A stretch of DNA of 64,000 nucleotides from Spiribacter vilamensis (GCF_004217415.1 NZ_SHLI01000001.1:1488001-1552000); one strand, 5' to 3'; numbered from the stretch's first letter, positions 6,804 to 16,779 are shown. Translations and numbers: made by a program. The notes: generated by a model from the sequence alone, not told the origin.

Positions 6804-7382
6804 GTGGGATCGGGCTATCTCGCCAACCCCCTCGCCTTCCTGGTGGACACGGTATTCAGCCTGTACATCATGGCGGTCATGCTGCGTTTCCTGCTGCAGT
6901 GGTCGCGGGCGGATTTCTACAACCCGCTCTCGCAGTTCCTGGTGCGCATCACCCAGCCGGCGCTACAGCCACTGCGTCGGTTCATCCCCGCCTGGGGGGG
7001 CGTCGACATCGCGGCGATCGTGCTGATGATCATTCTCCAGATCATCGCGCTCAGCCTACTGATGGCCATCGCCGGGGTGACGCCACGTATCGATTACCTG
7101 CTGCTGCGTGCGCCGGCCGAGCTGATCAGCCTGCTGCTCAACGTCTACCTGATCGCGATCGTGGTCCGGGCGATCCTCTCCTGGGTCAGCCCCAATGACT
7201 ACAATCCCGCAACGACGGTCCTGCTCGGTCTTACCGAGCCGGTCATTCGCCCATTCCGCGCGATCCTGCCCGATCTGGGCGGGATCGACCTGTCACCGCT
7301 TGCCGCTATCGTTGCCATTCAGGTGGTGAAGATGCTGGTGCTGCCACCGCTCGACCAGATCGCCCCCGGGCTGATGATGTAA
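6804..7382 (+). CDS. yggT: YggT-family membrane protein
   Basis: The 192-residue integral membrane protein contains two YGGT repeats. Each has a hydrophobic helix pair and an F/W-S/Y-x-P-x-D-x-Y/F-N-P-like segment ([17 protein letters not shown] and [19 protein letters not shown]) followed by a second helix. YggT proteins are linked to osmotic stress and secretion or cell-division functions in different bacteria; the biochemical role is unsettled. The start is GTG at 6804, two bases after the proC stop. It is part of yggS-proC-yggT, with metX starting 2 bp downstream. Confidence 0.92.
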   Translation: MGSGYLANPLAFLVDTVFSLYIMAVMLRFLLQWSRADFYNPLSQFLVRITQPALQPLRRFIPAWGGVDIAAIVLMIILQIIALSLLMAIAGVTPRIDYLLLRAPAELISLLLNVYLIAIVVRAILSWVSPNDYNPATTVLLGLTEPVIRPFRAILPDLGGIDLSPLAAIVAIQVVKMLVLPPLDQIAPGLMM

Positions 7383-7384
7383 CC

Positions 7385-8539
7385 ATGACAGCGCTGGCCG
7401 ACGAGGGCTCGGTGGGGGTCATTACCCCCCGGACCGTGGATTTTGACGAACCCCTGGCGCTGGACTCCGGGCGAGTCCTGCCGGCCTATACGATCGCCTA
7501 CGAGACCTACGGCGAGCTCAACGCCGACGCCAGCAACGCCATCCTTGTCTGCCACGCGCTGTCCGGGAACCACCATGCGGCGGGCTATCACCACCACGAC
7601 GAGCGCAAGCCGGGCTGGTGGGAGGCCTGCATCGGGCCGGGAAAACCGCTGGACACCAACCGGTTTTTCGTTGTCTGCAGCAACAATCTCGGTGGCTGTC
7701 ACGGCTCGACCGGACCAACGTCGACAGACCCCGAGACCGGCCACCTCTACGGCGCCGACTTCCCCCTCGTAACGGTGCGTGACTGGGTGCGCAGCCAGGC
7801 GCGACTTGCCGATCATCTCGGTATTGAACGCTGGGCGGCGGTGGCCGGTGGCAGCCTGGGTGGCATGCAGGCCATGCAATGGGCCATCGACGAGCCCGAG
7901 CGCCTGCGGCATGCCGTCGTGATTGCCGCGGCGCCGCGCCTGTCCGCACAGAACATCGCCTTCAACGAGGTCGCGCGCCAGGCGATCCGCTCCGATCCGG
8001 ACTTCCAGGAGGGCCGGTACGCCGTCACCGGTGATCGACCCCGGACGGGTCTGATGCTGGCGCGCATGCTCGGTCACATCACCTATCTCTCGGAAGCGGC
8101 CATGGGCGAGAAATTCGGGCGCGACCGGCGCGGCACGGCCGGCGGCTATCGCTACAACTATGATGTCGAGTTCGAGGTCGAGAGCTATCTGCGCTACCAG
8201 GGGCAGTCGTTCGTCGACCGCTTCGATGCCAATACCTATCTGTTGATGACGCGGGCACTGGACTATTTCGATCCGGCGGCTGGCCATGATGGTGATCTGG
8301 CGGCGGCGCTCAGCGGCGTCACGGCGCCGTTTTTCGTTGCCTCTTTCACCAGCGACTGGCGGTTCCCGCCGGCGGCAAGCCACGAGATCGTCCGTGCCCT
8401 GCTCGATACCGACAAGCGGGTCAGCTATGCCGAGATCCGCGCCAACCAGGGCCATGACGCCTTTCTCATGCCCGTGCCGCGTTATCGCGAGGTGTTTACC
8501 ACGTATATGCAGCGGGTGGCCGCGGAGGTCGGGGTATGA
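7385..8539 (+). CDS. metX: Homoserine O-acyltransferase, MetX family
   Basis: The 384-residue alpha/beta hydrolase activates homoserine for methionine synthesis. The catalytic Ser lies in [12 protein letters not shown], the Asp in FTSDWRFPP and the His in NQGHDAF, in the expected order. Many gammaproteobacterial MetX enzymes paired with MetW use succinyl-CoA rather than acetyl-CoA; the acyl specificity cannot be settled here. The gene overlaps metW by ATGA. MetW has been reported to partner MetX in some proteobacteria, so the pair probably works together. Confidence 0.95.
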   Translation: MTALADEGSVGVITPRTVDFDEPLALDSGRVLPAYTIAYETYGELNADASNAILVCHALSGNHHAAGYHHHDERKPGWWEACIGPGKPLDTNRFFVVCSNNLGGCHGSTGPTSTDPETGHLYGADFPLVTVRDWVRSQARLADHLGIERWAAVAGGSLGGMQAMQWAIDEPERLRHAVVIAAAPRLSAQNIAFNEVARQAIRSDPDFQEGRYAVTGDRPRTGLMLARMLGHITYLSEAAMGEKFGRDRRGTAGGYRYNYDVEFEVESYLRYQGQSFVDRFDANTYLLMTRALDYFDPAAGHDGDLAAALSGVTAPFFVASFTSDWRFPPAASHEIVRALLDTDKRVSYAEIRANQGHDAFLMPVPRYREVFTTYMQRVAAEVGV

Positions 8540-9138
8540 GTCCGTTGCGCTCGGATCTGGAGATCGTCGCCAGCTGGGTCGGTCGTGGCGATCGAGTACT
8601 CGACCTCGGCTGTGGCGACGGTCGTCTCCTCAGACACCTGTTCGATCGCCGCCAGGCCACGGGCTATGGCCTGGAGATCGACCCGGAGGGCATCACCCGG
8701 AGCATTGCCAACGGCGTCAACGTCATCGAGAGCGATATCGACGAGGGGCTGTCCGATTTCGACGACAATGCCTTCGATCAGGTCATCCTCACCCAGACCC
8801 TGCAGGCCGTGCAGCGGCCCGATCAGCTGCTGAGGGAGATGCTGCGGGTGGGCCGGACCGGGATTGTGACCTTCCCCAATTTCGCTTATTACCGCCTGCG
8901 CTGGCATCTCGCGGTCAAGGGTCGGATGCCGATGAGCCATGCACTCTCCTATGCCTGGTACGAGACGCCGAACATCCATTTCTGCACGATCCACGACTTC
9001 GAAGCGCTCTGCGAGCAATTGAGTATTCACATTATCGAGCAGCGCGTGTTATCTCATGACTACAAGAGCCCGTTACTGGCGCGCTGGATTCCCAACCTGT
9101 TCGGAGAGGTCGCGCTCTACCGAATCTGTCGGGCCTGA
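8536..9138 (+). CDS. metW: Methionine biosynthesis protein MetW
   Basis: The 200-residue protein has a class I SAM-methyltransferase-like fold, with the SAM-binding loop [15 protein letters not shown] at about residues 20-34. The [11 protein letters not shown]-like segment appears as [16 protein letters not shown]. MetW is found directly after metX and is considered an activator or partner of the homoserine acyltransferase; no methyl-transfer substrate is established. ATGA overlap with metX supports co-translation. The downstream DUF4426 gene begins 13 bp later, with an apparent GGAGAG ribosome binding site. Confidence 0.94.
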   Translation: MSPLRSDLEIVASWVGRGDRVLDLGCGDGRLLRHLFDRRQATGYGLEIDPEGITRSIANGVNVIESDIDEGLSDFDDNAFDQVILTQTLQAVQRPDQLLREMLRVGRTGIVTFPNFAYYRLRWHLAVKGRMPMSHALSYAWYETPNIHFCTIHDFEALCEQLSIHIIEQRVLSHDYKSPLLARWIPNLFGEVALYRICRA

Positions 9139-9151
9139 AGGAGAGAAGAAC

Positions 9152-9592
9152 ATGAGGCACTACGGCCCCTGCATCGCCGTCCTGGTGGCGGCCCTGCTGC
9201 TGAGCCTCCCGGTTGCTGCGCACGCGCAGCAGTCCGATCGCTTCGGCGACTATGAAATCCACTACAGCGCCATACCCACCGGGATGCTCAACGACCAGGT
9301 CGCCGGCGAATACGGCATCGTCCGCAGCCGCACCCGGGGAATGGTCATGATTACCATCCTTCGCGACGGCAAGGCGGTCTCCGGTCAGGTGGATATCCTC
9401 GCCCGTGACGAGGATGACAAGGTGACTGAGGTCGGTGCCCAGCGTGTCCGCGAAGATGGCTGGGTCTCCTATGTCGGTACCTTCCCGATCGAGGCGGGCG
9501 ATGCGCTGATATTCGAGATCGAGGTCAACCCCCATGCCGGTAGCGAGACCTACCCGGTGGCATTTCGGCAAACCTTCTACCCCGGAGAGTGA
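9152..9592 (+). CDS. DUF4426 periplasmic protein
   Basis: The 146-residue protein begins with a signal peptide (hydrophobic IAVLVAALLLSLPVAAHA, cleavage after AHA-Q) and continues as a beta-rich domain containing YEIHYSAIPTGML and the terminal GSETYPVAFRQTFY. This matches DUF4426, a family often encoded next to metXW in gammaproteobacteria and of unknown function. The ATG at 9152 follows a GGAGAG site; a longer frame inside metW was not used. Its role is presumably in the periplasm. No catalytic residues are evident. Confidence 0.88.
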   Translation: MRHYGPCIAVLVAALLLSLPVAAHAQQSDRFGDYEIHYSAIPTGMLNDQVAGEYGIVRSRTRGMVMITILRDGKAVSGQVDILARDEDDKVTEVGAQRVREDGWVSYVGTFPIEAGDALIFEIEVNPHAGSETYPVAFRQTFYPGE

Positions 9593-9597
9593 ACAAC

Positions 9598-10521
9598 GTG
9601 TCGACCTGGTTGATCAGCCACAACGATTGCCTGCACCACGATACTGGTAGCAATCACCCCGAGCGCATCGAACGGCTGGAGGCCATCCTCGCCGCGCTGG
9701 ACACGCCCGGATTCTCCGAGCTCGAGCGCCACGAGGCGGAGATGGCGTCCCGAGCGGCCCTGCAACGCGCCCACGGCGAGGATTACATCGACGCCGTAAT
9801 GGCCGCTATCCCGTCCGCCGGTCATTCGCAGTTCAACGCCGACACCACCCTGTCGCCGGGATCGGGGGATGCCGCCCTGCGCTCCGCCGGCGCGGCGATT
9901 CAGGCGGTCGATGCCATCCAGAATGGCGACGCGCGGCGCGTTTTCTGCGCCACACGCCCCCCGGGGCACCATGCCGAGCCCGACGAGTCGATGGGCTTTT
10001 GCCTGTTCAGCAACGCGGCCATCGCGGCACTGCACGCGCAGGCCGCGCATGGTGTCCAGCGCGTCGCCGTGGTCGACTTCGACGTGCATCACGGCAACGG
10101 CACACAGACCATCCTCACCGGGCGCGAGGGGCTTTTCTACCTCTCCACCCACCAGTATCCGCTGTTCCCGGGGACGGGCAGCCGCAAGGAGAACCGGCCC
10201 GGTAATATCCTCAACATCCCGATGCCCGAGGGGACCGGGTCGGCGGATTATCGCCAGCAATTCCACTGCGAGGCGATCTCCGCGCTCATCGACTTCGATC
10301 CCGAACTGCTGATCATCTCGGCCGGGTTCGATGCCGCCGTCGAGGACCCGCTCGCGGGACTCGCCCTGACAACGGATGATTTCGCGTGGATCACCGACGA
10401 GCTGGTCGCCGTCGCCAACTACTGCTGCGGGGGTCACATCTGCTCGTTACTCGAGGGTGGATATGACCTCGATGCCCTCGCCCGTGGGGTGGCTGCCCAC
10501 GTCGGCGGACTCATGAAATAG
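9598..10521 (+). CDS. Histone-deacetylase-fold amidohydrolase
   Basis: The 307-residue protein is an HDAC-superfamily hydrolase. It shows the RPPGHHAEPDESMGFC active-site stretch with the His pair, the zinc ligands in DFDVHHGNGT, and a later SAGFDAAVEDPLAG segment with the second Asp. Bacterial members act on acetylated polyamines, acetoin-related substrates or other small amides; the substrate here is unknown. GTG 9598 is preferred over GTG 9589 because it sits 8-9 bases after GGAGAG. No neighbour gives a pathway clue. A 220-bp unusual intergenic stretch follows. Confidence 0.9.
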   Translation: MSTWLISHNDCLHHDTGSNHPERIERLEAILAALDTPGFSELERHEAEMASRAALQRAHGEDYIDAVMAAIPSAGHSQFNADTTLSPGSGDAALRSAGAAIQAVDAIQNGDARRVFCATRPPGHHAEPDESMGFCLFSNAAIAALHAQAAHGVQRVAVVDFDVHHGNGTQTILTGREGLFYLSTHQYPLFPGTGSRKENRPGNILNIPMPEGTGSADYRQQFHCEAISALIDFDPELLIISAGFDAAVEDPLAGLALTTDDFAWITDELVAVANYCCGGHICSLLEGGYDLDALARGVAAHVGGLMK

Positions 10522-10742
10522 GTCTTGACAGATCCGGTTGTGCACAGCATAGAGCCCGCGAGCGACGCCGCGGAACGCTAACTGCCTGATACCGGCGGAT
10601 AAATCATAACCCATTGTTTTTATTGACCATTTATAAATGGTTAATGATTCACCAATTCGCGAAAACATCCGTCATCAGGGCATTTGCGCCATTCATCCCC
10701 GTGTTCCTCCACAGACTTGTCCACAGGGTCTGGGGAAAACCT
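10522..10742. other. AT-rich intergenic stretch with promoter-like and DnaA-box-like motifs
   Basis: A perfect -35 (TTGACA, 10525-10530) is followed at 17 bp by a weak -10 (CATAGA, 10548-10553). An AT-rich tract spans about 10600-10655 and includes the perfect 16-bp palindrome accatttataaatggt (10626-10641). Two DnaA-box-like words, TCCTCCACA (10705-10713) and TTGTCCACA (10717-10725), each deviate from TTWTNCACA. No protein-coding gene is supported. It could hold a small RNA, a protein-binding region or nothing functional. Confidence 0.4.
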
Positions 10743-11843
10743 TCACGGCCGGTGGGGCAAGGCCAGATACTCGTAGGACTGCATCTCCCGCAGCCTCGAG
10801 ACGATGCGTCGAAACTCGAAATGCAGGTACCGGCCGCGGTACAGCCACTCGATATCCGCAGTCGCCGAGATAATCAGCTTGACGCCCCGATCGTAGAACT
10901 CGTCCACCAGGGCCGCGAAGCGACGGGCCGCGTCTTCCCGGTCCCGATCAAGGATCGGCACGCCCGAGAGGATGACGGTGTGGAACCGGCGGGCGATCTC
11001 GACGTAGTCATCGGCGCTCCGCGGTCCCTCGCACAGGGCACCGAACCGGCACCAGAGCACGCCGTCGCCAAGCGCGCGCACGGGGATGTCGCGCTGGTTG
11101 ATCGCAAGCTCCGGCGTCTCGTGATCGCGCTCCGGACACATCCGCTCGAAGGTCTCCGCCAGCGCAGTCTCGGCACGATCGTCCGCGGGGACGTGATAGA
11201 TCGGCGCACGGCTGAGCAGCCGCAGGCGATAGTCGATGCCGCCATCGACGTTCACGACCCGCAGGTTGCGCTCGAGCAGCTCGATTGCCGGCAGGAACCG
11301 GTCGCGCTGCAATCCGCCCGCGTAGAGCCCCTCCGGGGGGATGTTCGACGTCGCCACCAGCGTTACCCCCTCGTCGATCAGACCGTGGAGGAGGCCCGAG
11401 AGGATCATGGCGTCACCGATATCACTGACAAAGAACTCGTCGAAGCACAACACCCGCAGATCGGCCGCCCATTCCGTGGCGAGGCTGCGGAGCGGATCGG
11501 GCTGCTCCCGGAGCCAGCGCAGACGGTAGTGGGCGGACTGCATGAAGCGGTGGAAATGCACCCGCCGCTTACCGATCTCCGCCGGCAGGCATTCGTAGAA
11601 CGTATCCATCAGGTAGGTCTTGCCCCGGCCGACGCCACCCCATAGGTACAACCCCGGAATGACATCGGTTGACTTGCCGCGATGGCGATCCCACCAGCCG
11701 CGCCAGCCCGTCGGCCGCGAGGGCTGCGCGAGCAGGGATGCATGCAGCGTATCCAGCGCCTCGACCGCGACGCGCTGCGCCTCGTCGTCGACGAAATCCC
11801 CGCCGGCCAGATCCGCCTCGTAGCGGTTCTTTGGCGTTGTCAC
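10743..11843 (-). CDS. zapE: Cell division protein ZapE / AFG1-like ATPase
   Basis: The 366-residue AAA-type ATPase has a Walker A motif GVGRGKTYLMD and a Walker B-like LCFDEFFVSDIGDAM, as in the AFG1/ZapE family. ZapE binds FtsZ and modulates the division ring in E. coli, while mitochondrial relatives help degrade respiratory-complex subunits. GTG 11843 (reading VTTPKNRYEADL) was chosen because the family begins shortly before the P-x-x-x-Y-E motif; the frame stays open to 11975 but that would consume the ilvD promoter region. The gene is divergent from ilvD. Confidence 0.9.
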   Translation of the reverse strand: MTTPKNRYEADLAGGDFVDDEAQRVAVEALDTLHASLLAQPSRPTGWRGWWDRHRGKSTDVIPGLYLWGGVGRGKTYLMDTFYECLPAEIGKRRVHFHRFMQSAHYRLRWLREQPDPLRSLATEWAADLRVLCFDEFFVSDIGDAMILSGLLHGLIDEGVTLVATSNIPPEGLYAGGLQRDRFLPAIELLERNLRVVNVDGGIDYRLRLLSRAPIYHVPADDRAETALAETFERMCPERDHETPELAINQRDIPVRALGDGVLWCRFGALCEGPRSADDYVEIARRFHTVILSGVPILDRDREDAARRFAALVDEFYDRGVKLIISATADIEWLYRGRYLHFEFRRIVSRLREMQSYEYLALPHRP

Positions 11844-11988
11844 CGCCCGTGCCTGCCCTGTCGCTTCGATCGGCCACAGAGTATGCCATTCCGATGCCCC
11901 GAATGATGACCGGCAACAATTGCCAGCCGTCCCGGAGTTTCGTATTTTGACGGTCTGATCTTCTCTGTCACGCAATCAAGGACTGGAA

Positions 11989-13680
11989 ATGGCCGACAAC
12001 CGCCGTAGCCGCGTCGTCACCGAGGGACGCGCTCGCACCCCCAACCGCGCAATGATGCGAGCCGTTGGCTTCACCGATGACGACTTCGAAAAGCCCATCG
12101 TTGGCGTCGGGAATGCCCACAGCACCATCACGCCCTGCAACATCGGCATCGGCGCGCAGGCCGAGCGCGCCAGTGACGCCCTGCGCAGTGCCGGTGCCAT
12201 GCCGGTGAGCTTCGGCACGATCACCATCTCCGACGGCATCTCCATGGGCACCGAGGGGATGAAATACTCCCTCGTATCCCGCGAGGTGATCGCCGATTCC
12301 ATCGAGACCGTCTGCAACGGCCAGAGCCTCGATGGCGTCCTTGCCACCGGCGGCTGCGACAAGAACATGCCCGGGGCGATGATCGGCATCGCCCGGCTGA
12401 ATATCCCGGCGATCTTTGTCTACGGCGGCACCATCAAGCCCGGCCATTACAAGGGCGAGGATCTCACCATCGTCAGTGCCTTCGAGGCGGTGGGACAGTC
12501 CGCGGCCGGCAACCTGTCGGACGAGGATCTCAAGGGCGTGGAGATGAATGCCTGCCCGGGGGCCGGTTCCTGCGGGGGCATGTTCACCGCCAACACGATG
12601 TCCAGCGCCTTCGAGGCGATGGGGATGAGCCTCATGGGCTCGAGCACGGTGTCGGCGGTGGATGACGAGGCCCGCGAGGTCGCGAGCCGCGCCGCCGAGG
12701 TACTGGTCGACGCCATCCATCACCAGCGCCTGCCCCGCGACATCATGACCCGCCCGGCCGTCGAGAACGCGGTAACCGTGGTCATGGCGCTAGGCGGATC
12801 GACGAACGCGGTACTGCATCTGCTGGGCATCGCCAACGCCTGCGAGGTGGATTTCTCCATCGACGATATCGAGCGTATCCGCCAGCAGGTGCCGGTGCTC
12901 TGCGACCTCAAGCCCTCGGGACGGTTCGTGACCAGTGAGTTCCACGATGTCGGCGGGACACCACAGGTCATGAAGATGCTGCTCGCGAAAGGGTTGCTGC
13001 ATGGTGACTGCATGACCATCACCGGCCAGACCATCGCCGAGCTGCTGGCCGACGTGCCGGCGACGCCGCCGGCTGACCAGACGGTCATCCACGACTTCGA
13101 CAATCCGGTGTACGCCGAGGGGCATCTGGCGATCCTGCGCGGCAACCTGGCCGCCGAGGGGGCGGTCGCCAAGGTCAGCGGTATCAAGAAACGCCGCATC
13201 GAGGGACCCGCCCGGGTGTTCGACTCCGAGGAGCTCGCCATGGAGGCGATCCTCAACGACAGCATCCAGGCGGGTGACGTGGTCATCATCCGCTACGAGG
13301 GGCCGAAGGGAGGCCCGGGCATGCGCGAGATGCTCGCTCCCACATCGGCGATCATCGGCCGCGGGCTGGGTGACGCGGTGGGCCTGATCACCGATGGCCG
13401 GTTCTCCGGCGGCACCTATGGCATGGTCGTCGGGCACGTGGCGCCGGAGGCGGCCAGCGGCGGCAACATCGGACTGGTGGAGGAAGGCGATACCGTGATC
13501 ATCGATGCCGACCGGAACCTCCTCGAGGTCGCGGTCAGCGAGGACACGCTCGCCGAACGCCGTGCCCACTGGCAGCCGCGACCGCCCAACTACCGGCGCG
13601 GGGTGCTGGGCAAGTTCGCCCGGCTGGTGAGCTCGGCCTCCTACGGCGCCGTGACCGACAAGGACCTGTTCGAGGACTAG
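11989..13680 (+). CDS. ilvD: Dihydroxy-acid dehydratase
   Basis: The 563-residue enzyme is a dehydratase of branched-chain amino acid synthesis. Iron-sulfur cysteines lie in [13 protein letters not shown] and in the [16 protein letters not shown] signature, and the C-terminal [17 protein letters not shown] motif is complete. Length matches the shorter ilvD class (about 560 residues). It is a single-gene unit, divergent from zapE with about 145 bp between starts. Its TAG stop shares the CTAG palindrome with the stop of the convergent SCO gene, so the two 3' ends overlap by 4 bp. Confidence 0.97.
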   Translation: MADNRRSRVVTEGRARTPNRAMMRAVGFTDDDFEKPIVGVGNAHSTITPCNIGIGAQAERASDALRSAGAMPVSFGTITISDGISMGTEGMKYSLVSREVIADSIETVCNGQSLDGVLATGGCDKNMPGAMIGIARLNIPAIFVYGGTIKPGHYKGEDLTIVSAFEAVGQSAAGNLSDEDLKGVEMNACPGAGSCGGMFTANTMSSAFEAMGMSLMGSSTVSAVDDEAREVASRAAEVLVDAIHHQRLPRDIMTRPAVENAVTVVMALGGSTNAVLHLLGIANACEVDFSIDDIERIRQQVPVLCDLKPSGRFVTSEFHDVGGTPQVMKMLLAKGLLHGDCMTITGQTIAELLADVPATPPADQTVIHDFDNPVYAEGHLAILRGNLAAEGAVAKVSGIKKRRIEGPARVFDSEELAMEAILNDSIQAGDVVIIRYEGPKGGPGMREMLAPTSAIIGRGLGDAVGLITDGRFSGGTYGMVVGHVAPEAASGGNIGLVEEGDTVIIDADRNLLEVAVSEDTLAERRAHWQPRPPNYRRGVLGKFARLVSSASYGAVTDKDLFED

Positions 13681-14276
13681 CTCCGGGCGATGCGCCGAAG
13701 ATCGGCGGCCATCGCGGTCACGCTGTCGCTCGGGCGGAACAGCGCCCGGGCATCGCCGTCGGCATCGAACACATACATCGCGCTGGAGTGGGAGACGTTG
13801 TAGTCCCCGTATTCATTCGGTTTGTCATAGCCGAAGGTTGCACGGTAGCGCTTGGTGAGCTCCCGGACCCGCTCGACCGGCGCCGTGGCCCCGGTCACCC
13901 GGTCACTGAAGAACGCGGTGTAGTCGCTGAGACGCTGTGGCGTATCCCGACCGGGATCCACCGAGACAAACAGCACCTGGAGCTCGGTATCCAGCCCCTC
14001 GCCGGCCGCTTTCGTGGCCGCGGTTATCCGCGCCATGGCGGTCGGGCAGACATCCGGGCAGTGCGTGAATCCGAAAAAGACCACCGTTGGCGCGCCCTCC
14101 ATGTCGGCGGCGGTGATCGTCTCGCCGGTCTCGCTGGTCAGGCGGAAGGTCAGATCGGGCAGCAGTCCCTCGATCCCCTTGGTCTGGTAGCCACTGCCGC
14201 CGCAGGCACCGAGCCCCACGGCCATGAGGATCGGCAGGACGATGCGGGCGGCCAGGCCGGAATATCGGTTATGCAT
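13677..14276 (-). CDS. SCO1/SenC-family copper chaperone
   Basis: The 199-residue thioredoxin-fold protein carries the copper-binding CPDVCP motif and the distant His in [13 protein letters not shown], all needed for SCO function. An N-terminal hydrophobic stretch ending [10 protein letters not shown] looks like a lipoprotein signal or membrane anchor. SCO proteins deliver copper to the CuA site of cytochrome oxidase subunit II. ATG 14276 is chosen because AGGAG lies 8 bases upstream; GTG 14285 is an alternative. The gene overlaps the ctaG-like gene by a few bases and likely shares its mRNA. Confidence 0.92.
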   Translation of the reverse strand: MHNRYSGLAARIVLPILMAVGLGACGGSGYQTKGIEGLLPDLTFRLTSETGETITAADMEGAPTVVFFGFTHCPDVCPTAMARITAATKAAGEGLDTELQVLFVSVDPGRDTPQRLSDYTAFFSDRVTGATAPVERVRELTKRYRATFGYDKPNEYGDYNVSHSSAMYVFDADGDARALFRPSDSVTAMAADLRRIARS

Positions 14277-15087
14277 CGGAGTCACTCCTCTCCAGACGGA
14301 ATGCCAGCACGATCACGGCGGCCATTACGCTCATCATCGACGCCGGAATCCAGGTAATCAGCCCGCCGATCTGCTGGTCGAGCAGCGGATCGATGGGAAA
14401 CGCCCGGCCACAGACATCGTATATCTCGAACAGATTCTGCCGGCTGAAGGTGATGTAGGCACCCAGGGCGATTTGCGGCGGCATGACCAGTGCCAGCAAC
14501 AGGATACGACGTCCGGGACTCAGCCGGGGTGTCGATCCCGGATTGCCACGCTCGAATATAAGCCACCAGAACAGCAGCCCGTCGAGCATCATCGTCCAGT
14601 TCATGAACCAGTAGAGATCGATGCTCAGCATGGCATCGAAATGGATCTCGGGGGTCAGCCAGAAGTAGATCAGCCCCACGAAAAGCGTCCCGGCGATGAA
14701 CGGTTGTTGCAGCCCGCGGTAGATCGTTCGAAGTACCCGAAAGGCCGGTGCCGCACGCCCCTGCGGCAGCGCCCGGATCCGTGCCGGCATGGCCGTGGCC
14801 AGCACCGACGCCGGCATCGCCAGGGCAATCAGGAACGGCCCGAGGTGATGCAGAATCAGATGCTGGAGGCGATGGGCGGCAAACAGGTACTGCGAATAGT
14901 AGTCGTAATGCGTCTGTGTGACCGCGTAGATCAACGCGATCCCGCCGAAATACGACAGTGCCGCCCAGAATCCCGGTTGCGCGCCGCGCATCATGCCGAT
15001 GGCATACAGGCTGACCGCGAGCGCACAGGCAAGGAACACCGGTAGCGACGGTTCCCAGGGCTGCAACCAGGTGGCAAGCGTGTTCAT
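14269..15087 (-). CDS. ctaG: Cytochrome c oxidase assembly protein, caa3-type CtaG family
   Basis: The 272-residue polytopic membrane protein has about seven hydrophobic helices and the family's His-rich segment AAHRLQHLILHHLGPFLIALAMP. Another conserved run is WFMNWTMMLDGLLFWWL. This is the Bacillus-type CtaG, thought to help copper insertion at CuB, and is unrelated to Cox11, which is also called CtaG. Coupling with the SCO gene supports a copper-delivery role. No Cox11 gene is present in the oxidase cluster at 24-28 kb, so this protein may replace it. Confidence 0.88.
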   Translation of the reverse strand: MNTLATWLQPWEPSLPVFLACALAVSLYAIGMMRGAQPGFWAALSYFGGIALIYAVTQTHYDYYSQYLFAAHRLQHLILHHLGPFLIALAMPASVLATAMPARIRALPQGRAAPAFRVLRTIYRGLQQPFIAGTLFVGLIYFWLTPEIHFDAMLSIDLYWFMNWTMMLDGLLFWWLIFERGNPGSTPRLSPGRRILLLALVMPPQIALGAYITFSRQNLFEIYDVCGRAFPIDPLLDQQIGGLITWIPASMMSVMAAVIVLAFRLERSDSDA

Positions 15088-15389
15088 TGCGAGCGAAGAC
15101 TAGCAACGCCCTGCATCTGCGTACAGGCGTTGCGGGTGACCAGGATCGCGGCCTGGCTGCTTTGATAGAGCGCTCCGGCCTCGCGCATTCGTGCCAGCAA
15201 CCGGGCGGTCGCCTCGTCGCTCGGGGCAGCAATCGTTTCGACAAAGAAATCGCGGTCTTCCACCAGTACCGGCAGGCGACGCTTGAATGCCCGAAATGCC
15301 GTTCCCTTCTGCACAGCACTCGCCCGATCGACCTGCCGCAGTGTCCACACCTCGACACCGCGATGGAGAAATGCCGGTTCATTCATCAT
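15084..15389 (-). CDS. Hypothetical protein before ctaG-like gene
   Basis: The 101-residue protein is not recognised. It is soluble by appearance, mixed alpha/beta in pattern, with segments such as EVWTLRQVDRASAVQKGTAF and a C-terminal AAILVTRNACTQMQ. The start at 15389 (MMNEPAFLHRG) follows the conserved-looking part; the frame remains open to 15476 with low-complexity basic sequence that is unlikely to be translated. It is ATGA-coupled to the ctaG-like gene and so belongs to the same copper-assembly operon. Function cannot be assigned. Confidence 0.65.
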   Translation of the reverse strand: MMNEPAFLHRGVEVWTLRQVDRASAVQKGTAFRAFKRRLPVLVEDRDFFVETIAAPSDEATARLLARMREAGALYQSSQAAILVTRNACTQMQGVASLRSQ

Positions 15390-15487
15390 CGGTCTTGCCC
15401 TCCCCTGCGCCGGGTGGCTTCTTTCACGTGGTGGCTCGCGTAAACTCGGTGCTTTATCACGATCGGCATTCATCAAAGGAGAATGCG

Positions 15488-16492
15488 ATGGAATTCGTGC
15501 AGGATTATGCCTCTTTCCTGGCTCGCGTGCTTACCCTGCTGGTCGCCTTTGGGGTGCTGCTGGGCATGATCGGCGGCATGACCAGCCGCCGTCGCGGCCG
15601 TCATCGCGAGGAGCTCGAGGTCGAGCCACTCAATCGCCGCTACGAGGCCATGAGCCGTCGCATCCAGCACGGCCTGCAGCGCAACCGCCGCAACCTCCTG
15701 CAGCGCCTGAAAGAGCGCCGCCAGAAAAAGCGCAAGCAGGAGGGTGAGGGCCGACTGCCACGCCTGTTCGTTCTCGATTTCGACGGTGATATCCGCGCCA
15801 CGGCGGTTGATTCGCTGCGCGAGGAAGTCAGCGCCATCATTGCCAGCGCCAAGCGCGACGACGAGGTCCTGGTGCGGCTCGAGAGCCCCGGCGGCGCCGT
15901 CCCCGGTTACGGCCTCGCCGCCAGCCAGCTGGCCCGGCTGCGCGAGGCCAACATCCGGCTAACCATCTCGGTCGACCGGGTTGCCGCCAGCGGCGGCTAC
16001 CTGATGGCCTGTGTAGCGGATCGGATCGTCGCTGCTCCGTTCGCCCTGATCGGCTCGATCGGCGTAGTGGCCCAGCTACCCAACTTCCATGGCCTGCTCA
16101 AGCGCAACGACGTCGAGTTCGAGCTGCATACCGCCGGCGAGTACAAACGCACGCTGACGATGTTCGGCGAGAACACCGATGAAGGGCGGGAGAAATTCCG
16201 CGAGTCGCTCGAGGAAATCCACGACCTGTTCAAGCACCACATCGCGCGCTACCGCCCGCGGCTCGACCTCGACCGGGTCGCGACCGGGGAACACTGGCTG
16301 GGGGAGCGCGCGCTTGAACTGGGCCTGGTGGATGACCTCGGCACCAGTGATGACCTGCTCCTCGAGCGGCGCGAGCGCATGGAACTGATCAGTCTGAGCT
16401 GGCACCAGGCGCCGTCGTTCACCCGCCGGCTGTCGGTGGTGGCGGAGTCGCTCCTGGCCCGGCTCAAGGGCCCTTCTCAAGCCAGAATGTGA
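15488..16492 (+). CDS. sohB: Inner-membrane serine protease SohB (S49 family)
   Basis: The 334-residue protein has an N-terminal membrane helix (LARVLTLLVAFGVLLGMIGG), a basic coiled linker at about residues 37-85 rich in Arg and Lys, and an S49 signal-peptide-peptidase-like domain. The likely catalytic Ser is in VAASGGYLMACVADRI and the Lys in GEYKRTLTMFGEN, the SohB arrangement. Length and domain order match E. coli SohB. The gene is divergent from the hypothetical gene upstream. Its last 29 bp overlap the 3' end of convergent tusA. Confidence 0.93.
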   Translation: MEFVQDYASFLARVLTLLVAFGVLLGMIGGMTSRRRGRHREELEVEPLNRRYEAMSRRIQHGLQRNRRNLLQRLKERRQKKRKQEGEGRLPRLFVLDFDGDIRATAVDSLREEVSAIIASAKRDDEVLVRLESPGGAVPGYGLAASQLARLREANIRLTISVDRVAASGGYLMACVADRIVAAPFALIGSIGVVAQLPNFHGLLKRNDVEFELHTAGEYKRTLTMFGENTDEGREKFRESLEEIHDLFKHHIARYRPRLDLDRVATGEHWLGERALELGLVDDLGTSDDLLLERRERMELISLSWHQAPSFTRRLSVVAESLLARLKGPSQARM

Positions 16493-16712
16493 GCACGTCG
16501 TCGCCCTGCTCCTCGTGCAACAGCCGGTGCTCGGTGGTGTCACAAAAGGCACGGAAATCGATCACGGCGTGCGGGTCCGTCGCCTGCACGGCCACGCACT
16601 CGCCGACCGCCATGTCGCGGAGTGCCTGCTTGGTGCGCAGGATGGGTAGCGGGCAGCTCAGGCCGCGCAGATCCAGTTCGCGATGGGCATGGGGCTGTGA
16701 CGTTGCGGCCAT
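16464..16712 (-). CDS. tusA: Sulfurtransferase TusA
   Basis: The 82-residue protein has the TusA/SirA fold with the active-site motif LDLRGLSCPLPILRTKQAL, where Cys carries persulfide. TusA relays sulfur for tRNA 2-thiouridine formation and, in sulfur oxidisers, other pathways. Nothing in the surroundings indicates a dsr or hdr sulfur-oxidation cluster. The 3' end overlaps sohB by 29 bp on the opposite strand, an unusually long convergent overlap that may allow antisense pairing of the transcripts. Confidence 0.93.
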   Translation of the reverse strand: MAATSQPHAHRELDLRGLSCPLPILRTKQALRDMAVGECVAVQATDPHAVIDFRAFCDTTEHRLLHEEQGDDVLTFWLEKGP

Positions 16713-16779
16713 GGAGGCGATCCGGTTTCGAACGTATACTGGATTTTACAACAGATGGTCAGGATTCGGAGGTGTCGTC

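Noticed and set aside
9386-9405. GGTGGATATCCT inside the DUF4426 gene as another repeat copy
   Set aside because: Only a short word matches; no inner stem or flanking arms are present, and the sequence is explained by coding.
10614-11645. 343-codon plus-strand frame opposite zapE
   Set aside because: It lies over the conserved AAA ATPase frame and reads as antisense low-complexity sequence.
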